Source: an uncultured Roseicyclus sp.
GTDB taxonomy: Bacteria > Pseudomonadota > Alphaproteobacteria > Rhodobacterales > Rhodobacteraceae
Direction: 5' to 3'
Length of the DNA stretch: 64,000 bases
NCBI GenBank assembly: GCA_947500415.1
Contig: CANMRT010000004.1
Coordinates: 310,001 to 374,000, forward strand
Below are positions 1 through 9,777 of this stretch, piece after piece. Position numbers and translations under genes: made by a program. The notes under the pieces are model-generated. The model was not told the DNA's origin and ran no database searches. It saw only the letters and a list, made by a program, of their open reading frames with translations. Position 1 is the first letter of the stretch; each line of letters opens with the position of its first letter.

Positions 1-2
1 GA

Positions 3-1358
3 CTAATCGCCCCCGGCTACCACGAAGAACTGGATGAGGCCCGCACCCTCCGCGACGAGGGGCGCGGGGTGATCGCTAAGATGCAGGCCGAATATGTTGC
101 GGCTTCTGGCGTCCAGACCCTCAAAATCAAGCACAACAATGTTCTGGGCTACTTCATCGAAACCACGGCCACCCACGCCGAAAAAATGCTGAACCCGCCG
201 CTCAGCGAACGGTTCATCCACCGCCAGACCACCGCAAACGCGGTTCGGTTCACCACCGTCGAACTCTCGGAGCTCGAAACCAAGATCCTCAACGCCGGTA
301 ACCGCGCGCTTGAGATCGAGCGCACGCTCTTCGCGTCCCTTCGCGACGCCATCCTTGAACAACAGGACAAGATAGGTGACGCCGCCCGAGGTCTGGCCGA
401 GCTTGACCTCGCCAATGCGCTCGCCCGCCGCGCCCGAGAAGGCGATTGGGTCCAACCCGAAATGACCGAGGATCGCACGTTCGAAATCGAAGGCGGCCGC
501 CACCCCGTTGTGGAGGCGGCGCTGGCCAAAGATGGTGAGCCTTTCATCGCCAACAACTGTACACTCACCGCCGAAGACGGGGCCGCCATCAGCCTTCTGA
601 CCGGCCCTAACATGGCCGGTAAATCCACCTACCTCCGCCAAAACGCCCTGATTGCGATTCTGGCTCAAATCGGCAGTTTTGTCCCTGCCAGCCGCGCCAA
701 AATCGGCCTCGTCAGCCAGGTGTTCAGCCGGGTTGGCGCCTCCGACGATCTCGCCCGTGGCCGCTCCACCTTCATGGTCGAAATGGTCGAAACCGCGACG
801 ATCCTGAACCAGGCCGATGACCGCGCCCTGGTGATCCTCGATGAAATCGGCCGCGGCACCGCCACCTATGACGGCCTCTCCATCGCCTGGGCCACGCTCG
901 AACACCTGCACGAAACCAATCAATGCCGTGCCCTTTTCGCGACCCACTATCACGAAATGACATCCCTTTCGGCCAAGCTCGACGGCCTGACCAATGCGAC
1001 GATGGCGGTGAAGGAATGGGAGGGCGAGGTAATCTTCCTCCACGAGGTCCGCGAAGGGGCGGCGGATCGGTCCTACGGTGTGCAGGTCGCCAAACTCGCG
1101 GGTCTACCGGACAGCGTCATCACCCGCGCGCAAACCGTTCTCGATGCGCTCGAAAAAGGCGAACGCGAAGGCGGCGACCGCAAAGCCGTGATCGATGACC
1201 TGCCACTCTTCAGCGCGACACCAGCCCCCGCACCGCGCGCATCAAAGCCATCCGAGGTCGAAGAAAAACTACGCGCCGTGCATCCTGACGAGATGACGGC
1301 GCGTGAAGCTTTGAACTTGCTCTATGAGCTGAAGGCTAAACTCAGCCCGCCGGATTAG
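3..1358 (+). CDS. mutS: DNA mismatch repair protein MutS (3' part)
   Basis: The gene is open at the left edge, so only about the last 450 residues are present; family members are about 850-900 residues. MutS binds mismatches as a dimer and uses ATP to recruit MutL. The visible part covers the end of the core/clamp region (GYHEEL near the left edge) and the full ATPase domain. The P-loop GPNMAGKST is near base 600-630, STFMVEM follows, and the Walker B segment [11 protein letters not shown] is near base 830-860. The first in-frame ATG/GTG codons near base 69-84 are internal to the family alignment, so the true start is outside the window. The 3' end overlaps the 3' end of grpE by 17 bp on the opposite strand, leaving no room for separate terminators. 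Confidence 0.95.
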   Translation, partial: LIAPGYHEELDEARTLRDEGRGVIAKMQAEYVAASGVQTLKIKHNNVLGYFIETTATHAEKMLNPPLSERFIHRQTTANAVRFTTVELSELETKILNAGNRALEIERTLFASLRDAILEQQDKIGDAARGLAELDLANALARRAREGDWVQPEMTEDRTFEIEGGRHPVVEAALAKDGEPFIANNCTLTAEDGAAISLLTGPNMAGKSTYLRQNALIAILAQIGSFVPASRAKIGLVSQVFSRVGASDDLARGRSTFMVEMVETATILNQADDRALVILDEIGRGTATYDGLSIAWATLEHLHETNQCRALFATHYHEMTSLSAKLDGLTNATMAVKEWEGEVIFLHEVREGAADRSYGVQVAKLAGLPDSVITRAQTVLDALEKGEREGGDRKAVIDDLPLFSATPAPAPRASKPSEVEEKLRAVHPDEMTAREALNLLYELKAKLSPPD

Positions 1359-1947
1359 ACGACACACCGACCTGCGCCGGGCGCAGCAAACGGTCGTGCA
1401 ACATGAACCCCGTCGCCGAGACCTGAATGATGTCGCCCGCCTTCGTCTCAGGCAGCGGCGCCTCGAACATCGCCTGATGTAGCTGCGGGTCGAACCGATC
1501 ACCCACTTCCGGCTCGATCGGCGTGATCCCGTGCTTGCCGAACACGCTGATGAGTTCCTTCAGCGTCAGCTCCACGCCTTCGATCAACGCACCCGCTGTT
1601 TCTTTCGACGCCTCATCCGACGCTTCCAGTGCGCGCCTCAGATTGTCGAACACGGGAAGCAAATCGCGCGACAGTTTTGATCCGCCGTATTGCTCGGCTT
1701 CGCGGCGATCCCGATCTGCCCGTTTGCGCATATTCTCGGCCTCAGCCAAGGCACGCAGCATCCGGTCGCGCGTTTCATCACGTTCCGCTTCAAGCGCCGC
1801 AATCACAGCTTCAGCGCCCGCACCGAATCCCTCTTCCATTTCGGGCATATCGCCCAGACCATCTTCTGCCAGGCTCACCTTTGGCTCAGCCTGATCATCT
1901 TCGTAAAACTGGTCGTCTTTCGGTTCGCCCATAGTCACTTGCCCCAT
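1342..1947 (-). CDS. grpE: Nucleotide exchange factor GrpE
   Basis: GrpE is the cytoplasmic cochaperone that exchanges ADP for ATP on DnaK. The 201-residue protein has an acidic, low-complexity N-terminus (residues 1-45), a long helix (about 50-110, with [15 protein letters not shown]) and the C-terminal beta domain with the family pattern [14 protein letters not shown]. It lies 7 bp after hrcA, so the two form an hrcA-grpE heat-shock operon, common in bacteria. A second ATG five codons in (MGEPKDD) is also a usable start, and the choice hardly changes the protein. Confidence 0.95.
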   Translation of the reverse strand: MGQVTMGEPKDDQFYEDDQAEPKVSLAEDGLGDMPEMEEGFGAGAEAVIAALEAERDETRDRMLRALAEAENMRKRADRDRREAEQYGGSKLSRDLLPVFDNLRRALEASDEASKETAGALIEGVELTLKELISVFGKHGITPIEPEVGDRFDPQLHQAMFEAPLPETKAGDIIQVSATGFMLHDRLLRPAQVGVSSNPAG

Positions 1948-1954
1948 TGGCCTC

Positions 1955-3019
1955 TCACGCGCGGTCGGAAATCAACTTACCAACCAGCTGCGCCGTATAA
2001 TCAACGATCGGAACGATACGTCCGTAATTCAGGCGCGTCGGTCCGATCACTCCGACAGCACCCACAATCTTACGATCAGCGTTCATATAGGGAGAGACCA
2101 CCAGAGAGGAACCCGAAAGTGAGAACAACTTGTTCTCTGAGCCGATGAAAATGCGCACACCATCGCCCTCTTCCGTCAATTCAAGGAATTCCGCGATGTC
2201 ACGTTTGCGTTCGAGGTCGTCAAACAGCGTTCTGATCCGTTCCAGATCCTCTGATTCCTGCGTATCCGACAGGAGATTCGACCGCCCACGCACGATAAGC
2301 CGCGCCGATTGTTGGTCGTTGTCGTCCCAAACGGCCAATCCAGAATCAATCAGGCCGGACGCGAGATCATCAATCTCCCGCCGCCGCGTCTCCATATCCG
2401 CCACAAGTTGACTGCGGATGGAGGTCACAGTCTGCCCTCCAATCCGCGCATTCAGGAAATTCGCCGCCTCCCGCATCGCGCTTGGCGTCGTCCCTAAGGG
2501 CGGTGTGAACAAACGGTTTTCGACATGCCCATCCGAGAAGACCAGCACCACCAGGGCCTGCTCGGCCGAAAGGGGCACAAACTCGATATGCTGGATCGGC
2601 GCCTCATGCTTAGGCGTCAGAACCAAACTCGCCCCATGGGTTGCGGCAGACAGCGCAGATCCGACCCGATCCAGCAGCGCAGGCACATCTGACGCATTCG
2701 CCCCCAACGTCTCATCCAACGCATGTTTGTCATCCCGCGACAGATCACCTGTCTCCAGGAACCCATCGACAAACATCCGCAGCCCCATCTGCGTGGGCAC
2801 CCGCCCCGCCGAAATGTGCGGGCTGTCCAGCAAACCAAGGTATTCCAGATCCTGCATCACATTGCGGATCGTCGCCGCCGAGACCTTCTCCGACATCTCA
2901 CGCGTCAAGGAGCGGGAGCCCACCGGCGCGCCGCTATCGAGGTAGCCCTCAACGATCCGCCGGAACACTTCACGCGAGCGGTCGTTCAATTCATCCAGGA
3001 TTTTACCTTGTTCCGTCAT
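1955..3019 (-). CDS. hrcA: Heat-inducible transcription repressor HrcA
   Basis: HrcA represses groESL-type operons by binding CIRCE elements and is kept active by GroEL. The 354-residue protein has the expected N-terminal winged helix (residues about 5-80, with GSRSLTREM and ATIRNVMQDLE), a central GAF-like domain (LVVLVFSDGHVENRLF) and the C-terminal FIGSENKLF and VGVIGPTRLNY segments. It is the first gene of the hrcA-grpE unit and diverges from rph. I saw no CIRCE inverted repeat in the 96-bp gap upstream, so its targets are probably elsewhere. Confidence 0.95.
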   Translation of the reverse strand: MTEQGKILDELNDRSREVFRRIVEGYLDSGAPVGSRSLTREMSEKVSAATIRNVMQDLEYLGLLDSPHISAGRVPTQMGLRMFVDGFLETGDLSRDDKHALDETLGANASDVPALLDRVGSALSAATHGASLVLTPKHEAPIQHIEFVPLSAEQALVVLVFSDGHVENRLFTPPLGTTPSAMREAANFLNARIGGQTVTSIRSQLVADMETRRREIDDLASGLIDSGLAVWDDNDQQSARLIVRGRSNLLSDTQESEDLERIRTLFDDLERKRDIAEFLELTEEGDGVRIFIGSENKLFSLSGSSLVVSPYMNADRKIVGAVGVIGPTRLNYGRIVPIVDYTAQLVGKLISDRA

Positions 3020-3052
3020 CGTCTCGTTCGTTGAACTCGTCCATTCGGGGTT

Positions 3053-3069
3053 GCAGGCCGCAAGCCTGC
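3053..3069. other. Hairpin in the hrcA/rph divergent gap
   Basis: GCAGGC and GCCTGC form a 6-bp stem with a 5-nt loop in the 96-bp gap between hrcA and rph. It has no U-tract on either side and does not match CIRCE. It would lie in the 5' leader of one of the two transcripts. Function unknown. Confidence 0.3.
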
Positions 3070-3115
3070 CGGATTATCCCCGCAGGGCACAGCCTAAAAA
3101 TATCAGGAGATATTT

Positions 3116-3829
3116 ATGCGTCCTTCCGGTCGAAACCTAGACGAAATACGCCCAATTTCCATTGAGACCGGCGTGACGCGCCATGCTGAGGGATCCTGCC
3201 TGATCCGGTGCGGCGAAACCCATGTGCTATGCACCGCCTCTCTCGAGGAACGCGTGCCGCCGTTTCTGCGGAATTCCGGTCAGGGCTGGGTGACGGCGGA
3301 ATACGGTATGTTGCCCCGCGCCACCCACACGCGCGGTCGCCGCGAAGCCGCGGCTGGAAAGCAATCGGGCCGGACGCAGGAAATCCAACGCCTCATCGGT
3401 CGCAGCTTGCGCGCCTGCATTGACCGCAATGCGCTTGGTGAGCGGCAAATCACCGTGGACTGTGACGTGATCCAGGCCGACGGCGGCACCCGCTGCGCCT
3501 CCATCACCGGTGGCTGGGTCGCGCTGCGCCTTGCAGTCAATAAGCTCCTGAAAGCGGGGGACATCATCACTGACCCTATCACCGACAACATCGCCGCCGT
3601 ATCTTGCGGCATCTATGCCGGTCAGCCCGTGCTCGACCTCGACTACCCCGAGGATTCGGAGGCCGGGACCGACGGCAACTTCGTGATGACCGGCGCTGGA
3701 CAGGTTGTTGAACTTCAGGCCAGCGCAGAGGGTGCCACATTCTCCCGCGATCAATTCAACGAGCTCTACGGCCTCGCCGAAAAGGGCATCGCGGAACTCG
3801 TCGCAGCCCAGAACGCGGCCACCAGCTGA
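3116..3829 (+). CDS. rph: Ribonuclease PH
   Basis: RNase PH is a phosphorolytic 3'-5' exonuclease that trims tRNA 3' ends. The 237 residues match the family length. Hallmarks are [18 protein letters not shown] at the N-terminus, the arginine-rich [15 protein letters not shown] segment for phosphate and RNA contact, and the [12 protein letters not shown] active-site region. A Shine-Dalgarno-like AGGAG lies just before the ATG. The stop codon overlaps the rdgB start (TGATG), so the two are probably translationally coupled. Confidence 0.96.
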   Translation: MRPSGRNLDEIRPISIETGVTRHAEGSCLIRCGETHVLCTASLEERVPPFLRNSGQGWVTAEYGMLPRATHTRGRREAAAGKQSGRTQEIQRLIGRSLRACIDRNALGERQITVDCDVIQADGGTRCASITGGWVALRLAVNKLLKAGDIITDPITDNIAAVSCGIYAGQPVLDLDYPEDSEAGTDGNFVMTGAGQVVELQASAEGATFSRDQFNELYGLAEKGIAELVAAQNAATS

Positions 3830-4440
3830 TGCGTCGCTTCATGGGGTCCGAGCTTCTGGTGGCCACGCATAACCAGGGCAAACTGGATGAAATGCGCCAC
3901 CTGCTCGACCCCTTCGGCATCAAAGTCACCGGCGCTAAGGACCACAACCTGCCCGAACCGCCCGAAGACGGCACCACCTTCGTCGAAAACGCCCGCACCA
4001 AGGCCCATGCAGCAGCGCAAGCCACCGGCCTCCCCGCCCTCTCCGACGACAGCGGCATTGAAATCGACGCCCTCGACGGTGCGCCCGGTGTCTACACCGC
4101 CGATTGGGCTGAAACCCCAAATGGCCGCGATTTCGAAATGGCCATGCGTGTCACCCACGACAAGCTGGAAGCCGCCAACGCGACTTTCCCCCGTACCGCC
4201 CGCTTCTGCTGCACCCTCGTCCTCGCCTGGCCCGACGGCCATGACGAAGTCTTTCCCGGCGTGATGGCGGGTCAAGTCGTTTGGCCCATGCGCGGTGATC
4301 AGGGCCACGGGTATGACCCCATTTTTCAGCCCGATGGTTACGACATCACATTCGGTGAGATGGACCGCTGGGAAAAGAACAAGATCAGCCACCGCGCCCG
4401 CGCTGTCGAACAGCTTGTGAAGATCTTTGGCGATGCCTGA
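3829..4440 (+). CDS. rdgB: XTP/dITP diphosphatase (Ham1/RdgB)
   Basis: This enzyme hydrolyses non-canonical purine nucleoside triphosphates (dITP, XTP) to monophosphates, cleaning the nucleotide pool. The N-terminal LLVATHNQGKLDEM (about residues 8-21) is the Ham1 substrate-binding signature. SDDSGIEIDALDGAPGV, GYDPIFQP and SHRARA are the remaining family motifs. It is 203 residues, the usual size. It starts one base inside the rph stop codon and its own end overlaps hemW by 8 bp, so rph-rdgB-hemW reads as one operon. Confidence 0.96.
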   Translation: MRRFMGSELLVATHNQGKLDEMRHLLDPFGIKVTGAKDHNLPEPPEDGTTFVENARTKAHAAAQATGLPALSDDSGIEIDALDGAPGVYTADWAETPNGRDFEMAMRVTHDKLEAANATFPRTARFCCTLVLAWPDGHDEVFPGVMAGQVVWPMRGDQGHGYDPIFQPDGYDITFGEMDRWEKNKISHRARAVEQLVKIFGDA

Positions 4441-5587
4441 TTGGGAGGCCGGCGGTTTCGGCCTCTATATCCATTGGCCGTTTTGTGAGGCGAAATGCCC
4501 CTACTGCGACTTCAACAGCCACGTCGCGGCCAAGATCGATCATTCCGCCTGGCTCACGGCCTACCTCTCAGAACTCCGCCGCACTGCCTCTGAAACCGAA
4601 GGCCGCACCTTGCAAAGCGTGTTCTTCGGCGGCGGAACGCCCTCCCTCATGCAGCCCAATACGGTCGCGAGGATCTTGGAAACGGTGCACGACTGCTGGC
4701 CCTCTGCCAACGACATCGAAATCACGCTAGAGGCGAACCCGTCCTCAGTCGAAGCCTCCCGCTTCGAAGGCTTCCGCCAAGCGGGTATTTCGCGGGTCTC
4801 CATGGGGATTCAGGCGCTCAACGACGAGGACCTCCGCCGCCTCGGTCGTCTGCACACTGTGGCAGAGGCGCACTCCGCCTTCGACTTCGCCCGATCCTGC
4901 TTTGAGCGGGTCAGTTTTGACCTGATCTACGCCCGCCAAGACCAAAGCCTCGCGGATTGGCAGGCGGAGCTGAAACAGGCTCTAACTTGGGGAATCGACC
5001 ACCTTTCCCTCTATCAGCTCACCATTGAGCCCGACACCGCCTTCGGCGCGCGCCACGACAAAGGCGGCCTCAAAGGCCTACCCACCGAAGACCTCGCCGC
5101 CGACCTCTACGACGCCACGCAGGAGATCTGTGACAACGCCGGTCTGCCCGCGTACGAGATCTCCAACCACGCCGCCGACATGGCCCAATCCCGGCACAAC
5201 CTGATTTATTGGCGTTGTGGGGATTTCGTCGGAATCGGCCCGGGTGCGCACGGTCGGTTGACGCTGAATGGACTGCGCTGTGCCACCGAAACCGAACTCC
5301 AGCCTCAGAAATGGCTCAACGCGGTTTCGCAACGTGGCACCGGAGAAACGCTTCGCACGTCGATCACACCGCAGGAACAAGCCGAAGAATACCTGATGAT
5401 GTCGCTGCGCCTTGCCGAAGGCTCCGACCTTATGCGGTTTGCGCAACTTAATGGCGCTCCCCTTGAAGCCATTCGAATTCAAAACCTGCAAGATCTTGGA
5501 TTAATTGAACAATCTGGCGACCACATCGCCGCAACAAAGGCGGGTCGTCCGGTCCTGAACGGTATCCTACGCGATCTTCTCGCCTGA
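4433..5587 (+). CDS. hemW: Radical SAM heme chaperone HemW
   Basis: A radical SAM protein often mislabelled as coproporphyrinogen III oxidase HemN. The cluster motif near the N-terminus is CEAKCPYCDF: three cysteines in CxxxCxxC followed by phenylalanine. HemN enzymes have a fourth cysteine there (CxxxCxxCxC), so this is the HemW heme-carrier type. FFGGGTPS and the HemN-type C-terminal domain (EEYLMMSLRL) are present. I chose the ATG at 4433; an in-frame TTG two codons earlier (4427) is less likely. It overlaps the end of rdgB. Confidence 0.93.
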   Translation: MPDWEAGGFGLYIHWPFCEAKCPYCDFNSHVAAKIDHSAWLTAYLSELRRTASETEGRTLQSVFFGGGTPSLMQPNTVARILETVHDCWPSANDIEITLEANPSSVEASRFEGFRQAGISRVSMGIQALNDEDLRRLGRLHTVAEAHSAFDFARSCFERVSFDLIYARQDQSLADWQAELKQALTWGIDHLSLYQLTIEPDTAFGARHDKGGLKGLPTEDLAADLYDATQEICDNAGLPAYEISNHAADMAQSRHNLIYWRCGDFVGIGPGAHGRLTLNGLRCATETELQPQKWLNAVSQRGTGETLRTSITPQEQAEEYLMMSLRLAEGSDLMRFAQLNGAPLEAIRIQNLQDLGLIEQSGDHIAATKAGRPVLNGILRDLLA

Positions 5588-5591
5588 ACCC

Positions 5592-6491
5592 TCAGGACGC
5601 GCTCAGTTTACGCATCAGGTCATCAAGTTGTTCTAAGTCTTTGTATTTAATGGACATCGTCCCACCGCCGGACCCTGCGTCGTGGCCAATTTCCACCTTC
5701 ATCGACAAAGCCGCTGAAAGATCCGCTTCCAACGCCCGTGTGTCCGCATCCTTCTCCGGTGCCGATGCCTCACGCGACGTCCCGCTCGTGGATGGCGCTT
5801 TCGCCGCTTTCTCCACCTCACGCACCGACATGCCCTCAGAAATCGCGCGCACGGCCAGCGCCAGCGGGTTCTCCGCCGTCAACAACGCCCGCGCGTGGCC
5901 CGACGTCAGTTCACCGTCCCGCACCATCGCCTGAATCTCATCGGGCAACTGAAGCAGCCGCATGACATTTGCCAAATGGCTCCGGCTCTTACCCATCGCC
6001 GTCGACAACGCCAACTGCGTGTGCCCAAACCGCTCCATCAACTGCTTGTAACCTTGCGCCTCTTCAATCGGGTTCAGGTCCGCGCGCTGAACGTTCTCAA
6101 TAATCGCAACTTGCAGCACCTCATCGTCGTCAAACTCGCGTACCAATGCGGGCACTTCGTGAAGTTGAGACATCTGCGCCGCACGCCAACGCCGCTCACC
6201 TGCAACGATCTGATACTTTCCCTGTGCCGCAGGATCGGGTCGCACAATTAGTGGCTGAATGATCCCATGCGCCCGGATCGACGCCGATAATTCGCGCAAG
6301 GCCTGCTCATCGAAGGTGCGGCGCGGCTGATCTGGGTTCGGCCCAATATCCTCAATCGGAATCGTCCGATCCGGCCGTGGCGCAGCACTTGGCTGATCCC
6401 CCGCCGCCTCTTCGCTTCGGCCCGGCTCAATATCCGCCATCAGGGCCGAAAGCCCGCGCCCCAAACCCCGTTTCTCGGTCGACCGTGCCAT
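5592..6491 (-). CDS. parB: Chromosome partitioning protein ParB
   Basis: ParB is the CTP-dependent clamp that loads at parS and spreads along DNA to drive origin segregation with ParA. The 299-residue protein has the N-terminal GLGRGLSALM ParA-activating peptide, the NPDQPRRTF entry, the CTP-binding signature GERRWRAA (residues 98-105), a helix-turn-helix region (about 145-185, GKSRSHLANVMRLL) and a C-terminal dimer domain. The start overlaps the parA stop by one base. Its likely targets, two perfect parS sites, are 1.4 and 3.3 kb away in rsmG and mnmG. Confidence 0.96.
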   Translation of the reverse strand: MARSTEKRGLGRGLSALMADIEPGRSEEAAGDQPSAAPRPDRTIPIEDIGPNPDQPRRTFDEQALRELSASIRAHGIIQPLIVRPDPAAQGKYQIVAGERRWRAAQMSQLHEVPALVREFDDDEVLQVAIIENVQRADLNPIEEAQGYKQLMERFGHTQLALSTAMGKSRSHLANVMRLLQLPDEIQAMVRDGELTSGHARALLTAENPLALAVRAISEGMSVREVEKAAKAPSTSGTSREASAPEKDADTRALEADLSAALSMKVEIGHDAGSGGGTMSIKYKDLEQLDDLMRKLSAS

Positions 6492-7279
6492 TATGCGCTC
6501 TCCTGCGTTTGCGGTTCGCGATCCAACAATTCATTGGCCAGATCGATGTAGGCCTGGCTGCCCTTCGACGCCGGATCGTAGGCAATCACCGGAAGCGCAA
6601 AAGACGGCGCCTCGCTCAACCGAACGTTTCTGGGAACAATCGTATCAAACACCAGATCGCCCAAAGTGGCCCGCGCATCCTCTTCCACCTGCTTGCTCAG
6701 GTTCATCCGCGAGTCGTGCATCGTCAAAACCACGCCCTCGATCCGTAGCGCCGGGTTCGCGGTTTCCCGCACCTCACGCACCGTCAGCATTAATTGTGAC
6801 AGGCCTTCCAAAGCAAAGAATTCTGCCTGCAAGGGCACTAACAATGAATGCGCCGCGGTCAATGCGTTCAATGTCAGCAGGCTTAGGGATGGCGGGCAAT
6901 CGATCAGAACGTAGTCGTAAGGCGCGGGAGCCGCAAAAGCCTCCTTTAACAGAAACACGCGATTATCCCGCTGCCCGAGCTCGACATCAGTCGAGCTCAA
7001 ATCCGTAGTCGCGGGCGCTATCCAAAGATTTTCAACCTCCGTCTCCATCGCCACATCCGCCAACGCCGCCCCATCCAGCAGCAAGTCGTAGGTCGTTTTC
7101 ACCCGCTCCGAAGGCTCAATCCCAAGGCCGGTGGAAGCATTACCCTGCGGATCCAGATCAACGATCAAAACCTTGTATTCCATGGACGCTAGCGTCGCCC
7201 CAAGGTTGATCGCCGTTGTCGTCTTCCCGACGCCGCCCTTCTGATTGGTGATCGCTAGAATGCGCATCTCAGGCTTCAT
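6491..7279 (-). CDS. parA: Chromosome partitioning ATPase ParA
   Basis: ParA is the Walker-type ATPase that moves ParB-parS complexes on the nucleoid. The deviant Walker A box KGGVGKTTTAINLG is near residues 14-27, followed by VDLDPQGNAS and DYVLIDCPPSL. It is 262 residues, typical for chromosomal ParA/Soj rather than larger plasmid types. It overlaps the end of rsmG by 11 bp if the first ATG is used; a second ATG four codons in (MRILAITNQ) would remove that overlap. It belongs to the mnmG-rsmG-parA-parB group. Confidence 0.96.
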   Translation of the reverse strand: MKPEMRILAITNQKGGVGKTTTAINLGATLASMEYKVLIVDLDPQGNASTGLGIEPSERVKTTYDLLLDGAALADVAMETEVENLWIAPATTDLSSTDVELGQRDNRVFLLKEAFAAPAPYDYVLIDCPPSLSLLTLNALTAAHSLLVPLQAEFFALEGLSQLMLTVREVRETANPALRIEGVVLTMHDSRMNLSKQVEEDARATLGDLVFDTIVPRNVRLSEAPSFALPVIAYDPASKGSQAYIDLANELLDREPQTQESA

Positions 7280-7904
7280 CCTTCAGTTGGCTGACGTCGA
7301 ATTTCAGAATGACCGCGTCCGGATGGGTCACACTGGGCACGGGGTCACATATCATCTGCCAGTGTGCTGGAAGGGTTTCAACCTCTTCCCGCCACGCGCC
7401 GCCTTTCGGAAAGAGCAGACGTGTGTTGGTCGTCAAATGCGGCTTTGCGTGTTCGATCAGAGCAGACAGACCACTCAACGCGCGGGCTGAGATAACATCG
7501 GCCGATTGCTGCGGAATGTCCCCAATCCGTCGCGACAAAATGTGAACGCGCACGCCCATTGCACGGGCCACCTCTCGCAAGAACCCACATTTTCGAATGT
7601 CGCTTTCAACCAGTGTAACCTCGATATTCGGTTCGTTTTCTGCACCCATTGCAACGATCACGAGTCCGGGAAAACCACCGCCCGACCCAAGATCAAGCCA
7701 GCGGGTGGCGCCTTCCGGAAGCATCGAAAACAACTGCGCGGAATCGACAAAATGCCGCTCCCACGCATAATCGAGCGACGCTGGCGCTACGAGATTAACC
7801 GTGCGCTGCCATTTTAGAAGTAAGCCGTGGTATATCTTCAACCGCTCCAGTGTTTCACGTGAAACACGCGCAGCGAGCCAATCCTTGGCGTCCTCTTCTG
7901 TCAC
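7269..7904 (-). CDS. rsmG: 16S rRNA (guanine-N7) methyltransferase RsmG
   Basis: RsmG methylates G527 of 16S rRNA. The SAM site [13 protein letters not shown] lies in the N-terminal half, after the family segment [22 protein letters not shown]. It is 211 residues, the usual size. Residues 13-19 (RVSRETL) are encoded by a perfect parS palindrome, so this stretch of the protein is probably constrained by DNA function. The first codons overlap the end of mnmG by 4 bp. Confidence 0.95.
   Translation of the reverse strand: MTEEDAKDWLAARVSRETLERLKIYHGLLLKWQRTVNLVAPASLDYAWERHFVDSAQLFSMLPEGATRWLDLGSGGGFPGLVIVAMGAENEPNIEVTLVESDIRKCGFLREVARAMGVRVHILSRRIGDIPQQSADVISARALSGLSALIEHAKPHLTTNTRLLFPKGGAWREEVETLPAHWQMICDPVPSVTHPDAVILKFDVSQLKDEA
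7851..7866. other. parS site 1 (inside rsmG)
   Basis: The 16-bp palindrome TGTTTCACGTGAAACA matches the consensus chromosomal parS exactly. It lies in the rsmG coding sequence, about 1.4 kb upstream of parB. A second identical copy is 1.9 kb away. The site is the expected ParB loading centre for origin segregation. Confidence 0.96.
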
Positions 7905-9775
7905 GCGGATTTCCGATCCATCTGGCGCAGCTTTGTCAGGATCAGAGCCAACGCGGCTGGCGTCATCCCATCAATGCGCCCGGCTTGTCCAAGCGTCGAC
8001 GGCTGCACGCGGGACAGCTTTGAGCGCAGCTCGTTCGACAAGCCAATGACCTCGCCATATGGAAAATCGCGAGGAATCTGCTTCGCCTCATCCCGCCCAA
8101 GCGCCTCGGCATCTTTCTTCTGGCGCGCCACATAGGTTGCGTACGTCGCCTCAATCTTGAGCTGGCGCGCTGTTGCATCATCCAGATCGGCAAGCTCTGG
8201 CGCTATGCCGATCAGGTCCGACGCGTCGAGGTCGGGGAACGCAAGATAGTCCATCCCGGTCCGCCGCTTCCCGTCTGCATTGACGGTAATACCAACGGCT
8301 GTGGCCTCCTTCGGTGTTGCGGTCATCGAGTTCAGAAGGTCGCGACCCTGCTGCAAACGCTCCATCTTCTCTGTGAACACACGCTTCCGCGCTTCGCCAA
8401 TCAAACCGAGACTCAGCGCCAATGGCGTCAAACGCTCATCGGCATTGTCAGCGCGTAGGGACAGTCGGTATTCAGCGCGCGACGTGAACATCCGATAGGG
8501 CTCCGCCACGCCACGGGTGATAAGATCATCGATCATCACTCCGATGTAGCTTTCGCGGCGGCTGAAGGTGATCGGATCGCGGCCTTGGACCTGCAAAGCG
8601 GCTGAAAGACCAGCTACCAGCCCCTGCGCCGCCGCCTCTTCATATCCAGTGGTGCCGTTGATTTGCCCCGCGAGATAAAGGCCTTTCCGCGCACGCAGCT
8701 CCAGCTGAGCGGTCAAACACGTCGGATCAACGTAGTCATATTCGATAGCGTATCCGGGCTGCTGAATTTCAGCCGCCTCGAGGCCAACAATGGAATACAC
8801 GTACTCGTGCTGCACATCTTCAGGCAGCGAAGTCGAGATCCCGTTGGGGTAAACCAGATCAGAGGTTAACCCCTCAGGTTCAAGGAAAATCTGGTGCGAG
8901 TCTTTGTCGCTGAATCGGACCACTTTGTCCTCAATCGACGGGCAATAGCGCGGTCCAACGCCCTCGATCATGCCGCCATACATGGCTGAGCGGCTCAGAT
9001 TTTGCTGAATGATCTCGTGCGTTTTGGTGTTCGTATGGGTGATGCCACATGCGACCTGACGCGCCTGCACCTCAGTCGTCAGGAAGGAAAAGAAGGTCGG
9101 ATCTTCGTCCGCCTGCTGCTCTTCCAGGATATCCCAGTTGATCGACGCACTCTTGATGCGCGGTGGCGTGCCTGTTTTGAGGCGACCAAGGGGCAGATCC
9201 ATCCCCATCATGCGTTCCGCCAACCGGACCGCAGGTTTGTCACCCATGCGGCCGCCTTCGATCTTGCGATCGCCGATATGGATGATGCCGCGCAGGAAGG
9301 TGCCGGTTGTCAGCACAACAGCGCCTGCGTTGATTTCACTGCCGTCAGCAAGGACAACCCCGCAGATACGCTCACCATGTTCGACGAGGTCCGCAACTTC
9401 ACCTTCAATCAGGGTGAGGCCTGCCGAAGCCGCAACATGGGAACGGATAGCCTCGGCGTAGAGCGCGCGGTCGGATTGGGTTCTGGGGCCTTGCACTGCG
9501 GCGCCTTTGCGGCGGTTGAGCAGGCGGTACTGGATACCGGATGCGTCAGCCGCGCGGCCCATGATTCCGCCGAGGGCATCAATCTCGCGCACAAGATGGC
9601 CTTTTCCCAGGCCGCCGATAGCCGGGTTGCAGGACATGACGCCGAGATCCGCGGCGCGCAGCGTTACCAATGCTGTGTGCGCACCAGCCCGATGGGCAGC
9701 ATCCGCCGCCTCTACGCCAGCGTGTCCGCCGCCAACCACAACAACATCGAAGTCCGGATGTTTCACGTGAAACAC
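7901..9775 (-). CDS. mnmG: tRNA uridine-5-carboxymethylaminomethyl modification enzyme MnmG (GidA)
   Basis: MnmG is the FAD-dependent partner of MnmE in making cmnm5U34 in tRNA. The dinucleotide-binding motif [19 protein letters not shown] is at residues about 12-30, [11 protein letters not shown] and the [16 protein letters not shown] motif are present, and the length of 624 fits the family. The first six residues, MFHVKH, are encoded by a perfect parS site that includes the start region. It lies 2 bp after mnmE, consistent with one operon for the complex. Confidence 0.96.
   Translation of the reverse strand: MFHVKHPDFDVVVVGGGHAGVEAADAAHRAGAHTALVTLRAADLGVMSCNPAIGGLGKGHLVREIDALGGIMGRAADASGIQYRLLNRRKGAAVQGPRTQSDRALYAEAIRSHVAASAGLTLIEGEVADLVEHGERICGVVLADGSEINAGAVVLTTGTFLRGIIHIGDRKIEGGRMGDKPAVRLAERMMGMDLPLGRLKTGTPPRIKSASINWDILEEQQADEDPTFFSFLTTEVQARQVACGITHTNTKTHEIIQQNLSRSAMYGGMIEGVGPRYCPSIEDKVVRFSDKDSHQIFLEPEGLTSDLVYPNGISTSLPEDVQHEYVYSIVGLEAAEIQQPGYAIEYDYVDPTCLTAQLELRARKGLYLAGQINGTTGYEEAAAQGLVAGLSAALQVQGRDPITFSRRESYIGVMIDDLITRGVAEPYRMFTSRAEYRLSLRADNADERLTPLALSLGLIGEARKRVFTEKMERLQQGRDLLNSMTATPKEATAVGITVNADGKRRTGMDYLAFPDLDASDLIGIAPELADLDDATARQLKIEATYATYVARQKKDAEALGRDEAKQIPRDFPYGEVIGLSNELRSKLSRVQPSTLGQAGRIDGMTPAALALILTKLRQMDRKSA
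9759..9774. other. parS site 2 (at the mnmG start)
   Basis: A second perfect TGTTTCACGTGAAACA lies over the first codons of mnmG, where it is translated as FHVKH. It is identical to site 1. Paired parS sites here mark the ParB-bound segregation centre about 2.6-5 kb from the candidate origin. Confidence 0.96.
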
Positions 9776-9777
9776 TC

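Noticed and set aside
3-1043. 346-residue minus-strand open frame across mutS
   Set aside because: It is the complement of the clear MutS ATPase domain and shows no family motif. High-GC coding bias often opens such shadow frames.
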